This document shows, one piece after another, positions 46,150 to 54,464 of a DNA stretch of 55,778 nucleotides. This DNA is from Jaenimonas drosophilae (Eukaryota > Euglenozoa > Kinetoplastea > Trypanosomatida > Trypanosomatidae), in contig JASAON010001557.1 of assembly GCA_030849065.1 (NCBI GenBank), positions 1 to 55,778 on the forward strand, in the 5' to 3' direction. Made by a program: the position numbers and the translations under genes. Below the pieces are notes generated by a model, which did no database searches, was not told where the DNA came from, and saw only the letters and a list, made by a program, of their open reading frames with translations. Each line of letters begins with the position of its first letter. The stretch's first letter is position 1.

Positions 46150-46995
46150 ATGCCCATCGCTGGAGGTGTCGTGGCTCCACGAGTTCCAAACGCACGGCGA
46201 GGTGCGCTGAATGCCTCATCATCGCCATCATGTACTCCCGCTGAGCCACACAAACGTGCCCGCTCTCCCTGCGAAGATGAGCTAGCCTACCGCGACCTGC
46301 TTGAGCGGCGTCAAGCGCACTTGCAACGCGTCGCAGGCCAAGCAAACGACGTACGTGCGTTGGAGAGCTCCGTCGTGGATTTTCTTCATTCACACACACT
46401 CTGCCACACACGAGTACCACCATCCACAGCAACATCCTCGCCAACGAGTAGTGACGCATCGAGCTGTTGTGCTGCGGCACATCCTCGCGGAGAGAGTGAG
46501 CTCAGCCAGCTTCTTCAGCACAAATCTGCGGTGGAGAAGAAGGCGGCGGCGGCGCTCTCAACGGCAACCGCGAAGGTGCGCGCGATGGAAGATGATGTGG
46601 AGGTTAACGTCGTAGGCGGTGTGTTGGCAGAGCGTCAGGCTGCGGTGGCAGCGGCGGAGCGCCGCATTGACCATCTTCAGGCCTCGAAGGAGGAGCTTCT
46701 CCGCAGAATTGCGCTCACTGATACGTACATCGCGGCGGAGGTGGCGAAGCAAGCTGCCATCATTGAGAAACAAACCGCATCCACGGAGCGTCGTGAGGTG
46801 CACGAAGAAAAAAAGCGCCAACAAATGGCAAATGTGGAGAAGACTCGCGCAACACTGCAACAACGGCAGCAGGCGGCAGATCAGGCGGTGGCGGAGCTCC
46901 GACGTCGTGAGGATGTCTCGGCACAACTTCAACGTGACATCGAATTCTTCGCTGCACGCTTGCAGAAGCAAAAGAAGCTTAAGATACCACAGTGA
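46150..46995 (+). CDS. Coiled-coil protein of unknown function
   Basis: A 281-residue protein. The first 115 residues are low complexity. From about residue 120 to 275 it is a continuous, highly charged helix rich in Ala, Glu, Gln, Lys and Arg with heptad-like spacing (e.g. RRIDHLQASKEELLRRIAL, VEKTRATLQQRQQAADQA), ending LQKQKKLKIPQ. No family was recognised; possibilities include a kinetochore, mRNA-decay or cytoskeletal linker subunit, and nothing in the sequence chooses among these. It is separated from VPS13 by only 152 nt. The start was chosen as the first ATG after the strong acceptor; the longer open frame begins at GTG and contains the poly-Met run. Confidence 0.75.
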   Translation: MPIAGGVVAPRVPNARRGALNASSSPSCTPAEPHKRARSPCEDELAYRDLLERRQAHLQRVAGQANDVRALESSVVDFLHSHTLCHTRVPPSTATSSPTSSDASSCCAAAHPRGESELSQLLQHKSAVEKKAAAALSTATAKVRAMEDDVEVNVVGGVLAERQAAVAAAERRIDHLQASKEELLRRIALTDTYIAAEVAKQAAIIEKQTASTERREVHEEKKRQQMANVEKTRATLQQRQQAADQAVAELRRREDVSAQLQRDIEFFAARLQKQKKLKIPQ

Positions 46996-47416
46996 TGATG
47001 TTGATCATCATCATCACTCGCAACAGAATTTTTTTTCTAGATGCAGCATTCACATTCACCAAACAACTACTACCATGATATCTGGCAGACGTGTGCCAAC
47101 ATCATGTTCTTCAACATCAAACATGCGGCCCACCAACTTCTTCTCCTTTTTTTTTCTGTTGTAGTTTTGTTGTGCGCCGTTTCCGTAGCACGTGTACGCA
47201 AGGATTAGGAGTAGATCATCTCGACTCCTCCTCTTCATCCATCCATCATCGTTGCACTGCTACGCGCACCATTTCTAAGCGCCACTGCCGCATTCATTCA
47301 TAAACACCACACGCGCGCAACGTGGCACTAACAGAGGAGGTTTCATCATCATCATCCAACACATCTTGTAGTAGGCATCTTCCTCTTTCCTCGTGTGCAT
47401 CTTCTTAGAAGCAATC
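46996..47416. other. Intergenic region (0.4 kb)
   Basis: GATGATGTTGATCATCATC right at the preceding stop, then T-rich tracts and a CATC run. Two plausible splice acceptors for the nucleoporin gene are present. No gene is seen. Confidence 0.55.
47140..47164 (+). promoter_or_regulatory. Polypyrimidine tract and splice acceptor (upstream candidate)
   Basis: TTCTTCTCCTTTTTTTTTCTG then AG at 47163-47164 gives a 252-nt 5' UTR. A second tract at 47377-47408 (TCTTCCTCTTTCC...CTTCTTAG) would give only 8 nt. Both are good by sequence. Confidence 0.5.
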
Positions 47417-50400
47417 ATGTTTGGAGCGGCCACCAACACACCGTTTGCCGCCGCGGCACCCGCCGCCCCGATCATGAATGCTGCAGCACCCACATCATCA
47501 TCACCTGCTGCACCAACAACAACTGCTGCTGCTGCTGCTGTTCCAGCTCCACCATCGATGGACTTCCTCACGAAGCTCAAGCGTGCCGCGGAGGTTGGAA
47601 CGTTGCCCGACAACTTGGCGAATGAAATTGTCGCAAAATTCTCATCGCCCTTCTCCAACGTTGCCAACGCCACGCCAGCGGCAGCATCAACCTCTGCCAC
47701 AACAACAGCCAACAACAACATCGTTGGTGTTGGTGCTTCGGCACTATCTCTCTTGAAGCCTGGTGCCAACAACGCTGCCGAGAACGTGGCCAAGTCCAAG
47801 GCCGCCGTCGTGGCTGCGACGGAGCTCCTTCACTTGTTGTTGATGGCCGAGAGCGGCACCACCACCATCGATGTGGAGCAGCTCAGCACCGAAGCATCCA
47901 AGGCAGAGACGGTGGCAGGCCTCCACGGCGCGGTTGGTGGCATCGGCAGCAACACCGCCGCCAATCTCATCTACTTTGTACGAAGTGAGCTGGCCGCCGA
48001 TCGCACCTCCGCCGGCAGCCTTGTTGGTGGGCCACACGATGTCGCGCAGCACGTGCGTGCAGATGCACAGCACCACAATCCTGCTCTCCTCGCGGCGCAG
48101 TGCCTCTACCTCCTCACGCGCCACTTTCAGATGCAGCCCATCTTCGTGAAGGAGGCCATCAGCGTCGTGGATCGGCTCTTCGAGCTCATCCAGCAAGAAA
48201 TTGCTGGGCGGGATGTGCAGCTCGCACACTTTCGTGAGGCACCCAGCACCGCCGCTCTGTGCGCCATCACGTGGCTGATGATCTTTTCTATCGTCAACGC
48301 CATGACGGCGTGGAAACGCGTGCGCTCGCCCTCGGGCATCCTGACGAACAACGCCCTGTTGCAGAGCGATGTTGGCGCGACCCTCGACGCCGCTCTCTCC
48401 ACGTGGAAGCACAGGTTCGTGGAGCTCAGCCACCAACCGGGGAGTGAGCCGCAGGCCTTCTTGAGCGGCACACTCGGTGCTCATCGTCATCGTGCAGCAG
48501 AGGTTGGGGCAAAGACCAGCATCAACAACAACAAGGTCAGTGAAGCGGAGAGTGATTATGGATCTCAACGTACGCGTTGGATCGTCGTGGTGGATGGCTT
48601 CATGAGCGTGTTGCGTCTCTGCCTCGGCTGCTTCATGCGCGCCAAGGGAGACGAGAAGGGCTATGATGTGGCGCTTGAGGCCTTTCTGGGGCATCGAGAA
48701 CACTCGCCGCGCTCCATCTTTCGTGGCAAGGCCACCAAACGCATGTTGCAGCTCGCGCCATCACCATCGGTGATGTACATCCCCATGGAGCACATCTTCA
48801 TCGCGCCATATGAGCTTCTCTCCTTCCTCTTCGATGACATGCTGCCACTGTTGCGGCATCTCTCCGATCTCGAGATTGAATCGCAGCGACGGTATGTAGA
48901 GCAGCGCCAGAGCCAAGAGGAGGTGCCCATGGATGTGGCCGTTGATGGCCGTGGTGGGATGCTCGGCCGTCAGCATGGCAGCGGTGGTGTTGGTGCGATG
49001 CAGATGGATGCGACCCGCACCACGGGCAATCCCTTCACTTCTGAGATGAGCCACTTGCTCGAGGCCCTCTCCATTTGTCTCGCACATCTTCCGCCCGAGG
49101 TGCTCAATCCCGATCTCGACGTGGATTGTGCCGCCACTTTCTTCATCTTCCGCAACTGTGTGAAGCACATTGTGCAGCTCTTTACGCAGGTACACCGCGG
49201 GAGCTCCGTTTTGTGGGAGAGCTGCACCTTGAAGCTCGTCGCACGCTTTCTCGAGGTCCTGACGATGATTGGCCGCAACCCGCAGTACATGGAGCGTCTC
49301 GTGGAGCTACTCACGGGTGCGCAGGTGGAGTGCCGCGACATTCAGTGGGTGGCGCTCGTTCAGCAAGCGCTCGAGTGTGCTGGTTTTCACGCAGATCATG
49401 GTGACGGATTCGCGCACGGACCTGCCTCCGTTGATGCGCTCTATCCAACAACAACAACAGCCACGAGCGATGCGATGGGCAAGCAGCGATTGATGGCACC
49501 ACATCGGCAATTCACTCCCGACTTCTTTCGCAAGTGCAAACAACAATTCATGACCAGTTTCTTCATGCTTCTGCGCCAACTCTTCACGCACCCAACTCTC
49601 CGTCGCCGCATCAGCGAGCACCTCGACCTGCGTCTCGCGCTTTCCTTCATCTTCGCACCACACCAAACGCAACACATGCTGGGCAGCACACTGTCCCTCG
49701 TTGGCGCACTCATCTCTTCTCCGGCAGACGCAGCCCTGGTGTGGCAATTTTTGGAGGAACATCATCTTCTTCAGCCCAATGCCTCTGGTGAGGTGTTGGC
49801 GAGCGGTGGTGGTGCCACCTTGCGCATCCCCACACGTGATGGAGGTGTTGGTGTTGGCGTACATGATGCAGCCAACCACACGCAACACTTGCAGCTCCTT
49901 CCCCTCTTTGGCCACTGCCAGTACGAGGCCAGCCAAGGCACGTACTCCATCACGATTGGCTTCCTCAATCTCATCCTCGCCCTCTTCAGCCATGACGCAC
50001 CACACATGTTGCGAGCCACCACCTACTCCACCGTGGCCCACTTCATTTCTCACGATATCTTCCGTGGTGCGTCGAAGCGGGCCTTCTCCAAGGAATCAGA
50101 TCGCTCCGCCGTCATCGCACTCGCTGCCACTGTGCTGGAGAAAGCGCTGCGGCTGAAGATGAGCTCGGACGGCGCGAGCGGAGGTGGCTCAACGACGATG
50201 GCCATCCCATTTGCCACCGTCATGGCCACGAGCAAGGCACCCACCGATGTACTCGGCGAGGCGTTGCAGGTGATTATGAATTCATGTTCTGCCCCGTATG
50301 AGCTCATGAGTGACGCAAGTGTTGCAACACGGCAGTGCCTCAAGCTCCTCATCGCCGCCATTGTGGCGGAGAAGCAACAAAAAGTGGAGGTCTTCTCCTT

Positions 50401-53400
50401 TGACTCACGCACCACACAGAACGCATCGCTGGCCTTTCATGTGCTTCTTCTCAGCACCTCGCAGGACCCGCTCCTCGTGCGCACCATGTTGCAGCTCCTC
50501 GCACTCTTCCCGCTCTCCTCAATTTCTCAGGCAACACGTTTTTGGTACGCCGATGCCGCGCGCATGTCTTCGGTGGTGGCGAGCCTCGCCTCGATGCTCC
50601 ACCCGCACAGCGTGCCGCCAGTGATGATTCGCGCATCGCCCGAGTTGGCGGTGTTGGATTATGAGCTCCACGACTTTAGCATGGATGCTCATCCGATGCA
50701 GCGCATGGCCGAAGACATCAAAGCCTTGTTGCTCGACGTACTCATCCAACACGCATCGGTGCTGGAGCCGTCGCTCGCGGCCTGGATGTGCGGTTTCTAC
50801 GCCGCCGTCTCCACCAACACGTCCACGCTCGGCAACACCGCGGTGCTGAACTCGATTGTGAATGGCGCCATGAGCAAACGCATGGAGGAGCAGAGCCCAC
50901 TCTTGGCCTTGAAGTACGTGAAGCTGCTCTATCTGTTGCGCGCCAACCGTCTCTACGGCCGACGCATCATTCGTGAAGTGGTGGAGCGCCGTTGCGAAGG
51001 CCTCTTCTTTGGCCTGGCACACTTTCATCCCTCACGTTGCCCGCCCTTGTTGCTGAGCAAGTACGCCTACATTCTAAAGCTGTTGGCGCTGGAGGCGGCC
51101 TACGCACACGAATTTCTGCCCGAGCAGCTCACGACGACGTACAAGGCGATGCCGAGTGTTTCAATGGAGGTTCTCATGTCTATCGTACACCCACACTCCA
51201 CCATCTCCGCCGCACATCAACGCGGTGATGTGGATGACGCACGCGAAGTAGTTCTCGGCGATGCGTCGGTGGCCAAGGCAGATGTTATGATGTGGCTCGG
51301 CGAGGTGCTCAGCCACATTCCCGTCTTTCCAGCTTGCCATCCGCCAAATGGAAGTGCGGTTTACATGGCACGTGCCTCGGATGGGGCGGTGCAGTACGAT
51401 ATGCGCGCCGTGTGTGAAGCGCTGCAGGCGGAGCAAGAGCGGATGCAACAGCCTCTTCTCAATGTGGAGGTGCTCCGCGAGCGCTTGCAGCCCTACATTC
51501 GCGCCAACGAGTGCTTCCTGACCTATGCGTCCGTCGTAAATTTCGCCGAAGGTTGGTGCCAGCTCGTGGATATGGTGTGCTCCGTCGTCCGCGGCATCTC
51601 CACGCTACGTCTGCGCGATATTGCTCTGTGCATCATCCGAGCCATTGATCGCACCTCTGCCATGACCATCTCTGCGCAGGAGCAAATTGTTTTTCGGCTG
51701 AGCAGCAGCCTCTCCACCATCATGGCACATCTGAAGGAGCGCGTGGAGGAGGAAGTGCGGCGCGTAGAGGCGGACGGCACGCTCATGATGCTCGCGGATG
51801 GAGGTGCCAACAGCAACGGCGCCATCTCGCACCTACACGGTACTCAGGATGGATCCACCATGATGTTGGCCAACACTGCCAACAACAGCACCAACTTCTC
51901 CAGCAACACCATGTACGCCACGCATCGTGATGATGCGAGCGGTGTGCTGGATTATAGCGCAACACGTTTGCAACGACGAAGTGGCTCCGCCAGCCTCCTC
52001 GGCACCCGTCGCGGAAGAGAGCCCGCACACCGCGTCAACGCCTACGGCACCATCGCGGGCGATGCGCAGAACCTCCTCAGCGCCACAAGCCGTGGAAAGC
52101 TGCCGCTCCTCGTCCATGAACGACGTGATGAAGCACAACAACACATGAACGCCATCGCCGCAAGTCTTGGCGCACAGAATCAGCAGCTTCTGCAGCCACT
52201 TGTGCTAACCTTGGTGGGATGGGGTGGCCGTATTCCGAGCATCCGCAACGATCTCTATCCGGCCTTTCTTCACCTCACCATGATTCCTGGTGTGGTGGTT
52301 GAAGATGTTGTGGTGTACCGCTCGCAACGTGCGCTGCTCGATGTTCTCGTTGCCGATCTCTGCGCCCCACGCGATGGCCTCGTTGCCCAGCGTCGCAAGA
52401 TTCACGCGCTCACGCTCTTAACGCATCTCGTGCAGAGCTCCACTTCCTTGTGTGGTTGTTTCTGTTCTGTATCGGATCAGTGTGGTGATGGTCTGGGTCC
52501 ATTGGCCATGAAGAGCCTCGCGCACCTTCTTCACGACGTGGATGAAGGTGTGTCGGAGCTCATTGTTGGTGGTGGTGCTGATGCAGGATATCTCTTGTGG
52601 CTCATTCGTGGTTTGTTTGATCTTCTGTGCGCCATCTCGCACCAACATGCCTCGCAGTTGTTGCAGAGCACTATTCTGCACACATGTCTTGCGATGCGCA
52701 GTTGGAGCTACGCCGCACATGTTGTTCTTGGCCACACCACAACGAACGCCAACTCCTCCTCCCGACAACAACACACGCAGCCGTTGCTCGAACAGCACAG
52801 CGATGTTCTCAAGCGCCTTCTTCTTGGTGTGTTGCGGTGGCTGAACGTGATGAGCTCCACCGTCGGCGAGTCGGAGCAGTTCATCTCACACATTCACAAC
52901 TTTGTGCGCCAGCGACGCCAGTTGATGGAGTGTTGGATGGAATCGCCACTGCAACACCTCCATAGCCGGCCCGTTGGCAGCCTCACCCTCGCCGTGTACG
53001 CGGAGCTGACGGAGTTGTTGCGCGCACTCGCCAGCTCGCCCACGGTAGTGGATGAGTGCCGCCTGATTGCACAAGAGATGGCGCTGACGCCGCTTCTCAA
53101 CATCATGGCCTCGTCAGACTTCGCTCACGGACGATGTTTTGCGTCGATGGATGTGGAGGAGGAGGAGATGGCAACGACCATCATCACCGATGGCGGAAAG
53201 AGGAGCTCCTCGACGGTGCTGGCCGCTGGCTCACCCGCGAGTACCGCGCAAGAAGATCTCATCGCCATCATCATTCGCAACCTGAGCCACTTTCTTCTTC
53301 GCTCGGAGTGCGGCTCACGGATGTGTGTTGATGGTACAGCGAACAACGCCAACAAGAACAACAACTTTCCGCTGCTCCGCGAGAATCCACGTCAGATACG

Positions 53401-54223
53401 CACCATGACGGAGGTGGCCATCGAGGTGGCACACCGGCTTGAGCTCTGCTGCAGCAGTCGCAGTGTTCTGCCACAACTTCGTGTGGAGAGCTATCTTCAC
53501 GCGATGCACGCGTTGGTGTGCTTGCTCTACTCCTTCGTGGTGCCCGGAGAGCATCCATCATCATCATCCACGACAACAACAACATCCGCCTTGCGCAGCT
53601 ACTTGGCCAGCATCCCACTCTCTTCCATTCTTCAGGCGTTAATACGCACACAATCGGTTGTGTATGAGCTCCGCGAGCTCAACGCCGACTACCGTCGCGG
53701 CATTCGCGTTGCCGCTGCGCCACTTGGTTGGTCTGTGGAGGCCAACTCCATGAGCAATGCGATGATGTTGGAGGCACGTGGGCGTACACGTGCGAACGCG
53801 ACGGCTGAGACCTCCTCCACGACGGCGGAGGTGATGCCGACCACGCCGCAGTTGGCGCCACTCGGTGGCGGAAATGCGTTGATGCAAACGAAATCAGCAT
53901 CCGCAGTGGTGGAGGAGATGCAACGGCCACGAACGAACCTTGCCGCCATGGGTGAGCTCAACGCGACGCAGACAATGCTCGAGCGGAGCAGCTTGGCATT
54001 AAGTGGGGCATCTCGCCGTGATGCACGTACACGTGTCTCGGCGATGGATGAGGTGGCGGATGAGGTGATGGCACTGCGCGCTGATGAGGAGGAGATGAAG
54101 TGTGGCCACATCCCACACACGTTTGATGATGTTTTGTGTGTGGAGAACTCCATCCGACAGACGAAGATCTCCATCGCCAACGCCATTCGCGCAACCAAGG
54201 CAGCGATGGAGCTCACGCAGTAG
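47417..54223 (+). CDS. Inner-ring nucleoporin, Nup188/Nup192/Nup205-like
   Basis: A 2268-residue protein, predicted almost entirely alpha-helical (superhelical scaffold). The first 60 residues are Ala/Pro/Thr-rich, with FGAATNTPF at residues 2-10. Then come helical segments such as LRLCLGCFMRAKGDEKGYD and PYELLSFLFDDMLPLLRHL. LGSTLSLVGALISSPADA follows. The block QYEASQGTYSITIGFLNLIL, then TYSTVAHFIS and LAATVLEKALRLKM (near 830-915), matches the E-y-x-l-T-x-g-F-x-x-L...LE region of Nup205/Nup188. Later helices include ALKYVKLLYLLRANRLYGRR and IRNDLYPAFLHLTMIPG. The size fits Nup205/192 with inserts. Such proteins form the inner ring of the nuclear pore, binding Nup93- and Nup53-type partners. 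An unrelated HEAT-repeat protein is the main alternative. Disordered Asn/Ser/Thr inserts near 1460-1530 and 2150-2230 separate helical blocks. Confidence 0.82.
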   Translation: MFGAATNTPFAAAAPAAPIMNAAAPTSSSPAAPTTTAAAAAVPAPPSMDFLTKLKRAAEVGTLPDNLANEIVAKFSSPFSNVANATPAAASTSATTTANNNIVGVGASALSLLKPGANNAAENVAKSKAAVVAATELLHLLLMAESGTTTIDVEQLSTEASKAETVAGLHGAVGGIGSNTAANLIYFVRSELAADRTSAGSLVGGPHDVAQHVRADAQHHNPALLAAQCLYLLTRHFQMQPIFVKEAISVVDRLFELIQQEIAGRDVQLAHFREAPSTAALCAITWLMIFSIVNAMTAWKRVRSPSGILTNNALLQSDVGATLDAALSTWKHRFVELSHQPGSEPQAFLSGTLGAHRHRAAEVGAKTSINNNKVSEAESDYGSQRTRWIVVVDGFMSVLRLCLGCFMRAKGDEKGYDVALEAFLGHREHSPRSIFRGKATKRMLQLAPSPSVMYIPMEHIFIAPYELLSFLFDDMLPLLRHLSDLEIESQRRYVEQRQSQEEVPMDVAVDGRGGMLGRQHGSGGVGAMQMDATRTTGNPFTSEMSHLLEALSICLAHLPPEVLNPDLDVDCAATFFIFRNCVKHIVQLFTQVHRGSSVLWESCTLKLVARFLEVLTMIGRNPQYMERLVELLTGAQVECRDIQWVALVQQALECAGFHADHGDGFAHGPASVDALYPTTTTATSDAMGKQRLMAPHRQFTPDFFRKCKQQFMTSFFMLLRQLFTHPTLRRRISEHLDLRLALSFIFAPHQTQHMLGSTLSLVGALISSPADAALVWQFLEEHHLLQPNASGEVLASGGGATLRIPTRDGGVGVGVHDAANHTQHLQLLPLFGHCQYEASQGTYSITIGFLNLILALFSHDAPHMLRATTYSTVAHFISHDIFRGASKRAFSKESDRSAVIALAATVLEKALRLKMSSDGASGGGSTTMAIPFATVMATSKAPTDVLGEALQVIMNSCSAPYELMSDASVATRQCLKLLIAAIVAEKQQKVEVFSFDSRTTQNASLAFHVLLLSTSQDPLLVRTMLQLLALFPLSSISQATRFWYADAARMSSVVASLASMLHPHSVPPVMIRASPELAVLDYELHDFSMDAHPMQRMAEDIKALLLDVLIQHASVLEPSLAAWMCGFYAAVSTNTSTLGNTAVLNSIVNGAMSKRMEEQSPLLALKYVKLLYLLRANRLYGRRIIREVVERRCEGLFFGLAHFHPSRCPPLLLSKYAYILKLLALEAAYAHEFLPEQLTTTYKAMPSVSMEVLMSIVHPHSTISAAHQRGDVDDAREVVLGDASVAKADVMMWLGEVLSHIPVFPACHPPNGSAVYMARASDGAVQYDMRAVCEALQAEQERMQQPLLNVEVLRERLQPYIRANECFLTYASVVNFAEGWCQLVDMVCSVVRGISTLRLRDIALCIIRAIDRTSAMTISAQEQIVFRLSSSLSTIMAHLKERVEEEVRRVEADGTLMMLADGGANSNGAISHLHGTQDGSTMMLANTANNSTNFSSNTMYATHRDDASGVLDYSATRLQRRSGSASLLGTRRGREPAHRVNAYGTIAGDAQNLLSATSRGKLPLLVHERRDEAQQHMNAIAASLGAQNQQLLQPLVLTLVGWGGRIPSIRNDLYPAFLHLTMIPGVVVEDVVVYRSQRALLDVLVADLCAPRDGLVAQRRKIHALTLLTHLVQSSTSLCGCFCSVSDQCGDGLGPLAMKSLAHLLHDVDEGVSELIVGGGADAGYLLWLIRGLFDLLCAISHQHASQLLQSTILHTCLAMRSWSYAAHVVLGHTTTNANSSSRQQHTQPLLEQHSDVLKRLLLGVLRWLNVMSSTVGESEQFISHIHNFVRQRRQLMECWMESPLQHLHSRPVGSLTLAVYAELTELLRALASSPTVVDECRLIAQEMALTPLLNIMASSDFAHGRCFASMDVEEEEMATTIITDGGKRSSSTVLAAGSPASTAQEDLIAIIIRNLSHFLLRSECGSRMCVDGTANNANKNNNFPLLRENPRQIRTMTEVAIEVAHRLELCCSSRSVLPQLRVESYLHAMHALVCLLYSFVVPGEHPSSSSTTTTTSALRSYLASIPLSSILQALIRTQSVVYELRELNADYRRGIRVAAAPLGWSVEANSMSNAMMLEARGRTRANATAETSSTTAEVMPTTPQLAPLGGGNALMQTKSASAVVEEMQRPRTNLAAMGELNATQTMLERSSLALSGASRRDARTRVSAMDEVADEVMALRADEEEMKCGHIPHTFDDVLCVENSIRQTKISIANAIRATKAAMELTQ

Positions 54224-54230
54224 CTGATGA

Positions 54231-54258
54231 TCATCATCATCATCATCATCATCATCAT
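54231..54258. repeat. (ATC)n / (CAT)n tract after a stop codon
   Basis: Nine or so uninterrupted units starting 8 nt after the TAG. Similar runs follow several other stops (15990, 27979, 32727). Confidence 0.9.
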
Positions 54259-54377
54259 AGACCTATTAACGATGAAGTTATAACTCGAGTACGACACCAG
54301 GATGGCAACGGTTCCCATGGCGCACGTTCATTGTGTGCCACTTGTTGTGTTTGTGATGAGTGTGCTGCTACACCATC

Positions 54378-54456
54378 ACCATCTTCTTCTTCTATCCACG
54401 TGTCTTCTTCTCATCTTTCTTGTTGTTGTTGTTGTTATATTTGTGTTTGTGTGTAG
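54378..54456 (+). promoter_or_regulatory. Pyrimidine/TTG-rich tract and splice acceptor
   Basis: CTTCTTCTTCTATCC and TCTTCTTCTCATCTTTCTTG, then TTG repeats, ending GTAG (AG 54455-54456). Confidence 0.55.
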
Positions 54457-54464
54457 AAGCGTTG

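Larger units (their letters stand above)
54224..54464. other. Spacer with (ATC)n and splice acceptor
   Basis: A pure (ATC)n run follows the nucleoporin stop almost immediately (54231-54258). A pyrimidine/TTG-rich tract (about 54378-54436) leads to AG at 54455-54456, only 8 nt before the next ATG. Confidence 0.6.

Noticed and set aside
47744..48703. 319-codon minus-strand frame
   Set aside because: Antisense shadow of the nucleoporin gene, His/Gly/Leu-rich from its codon pattern.
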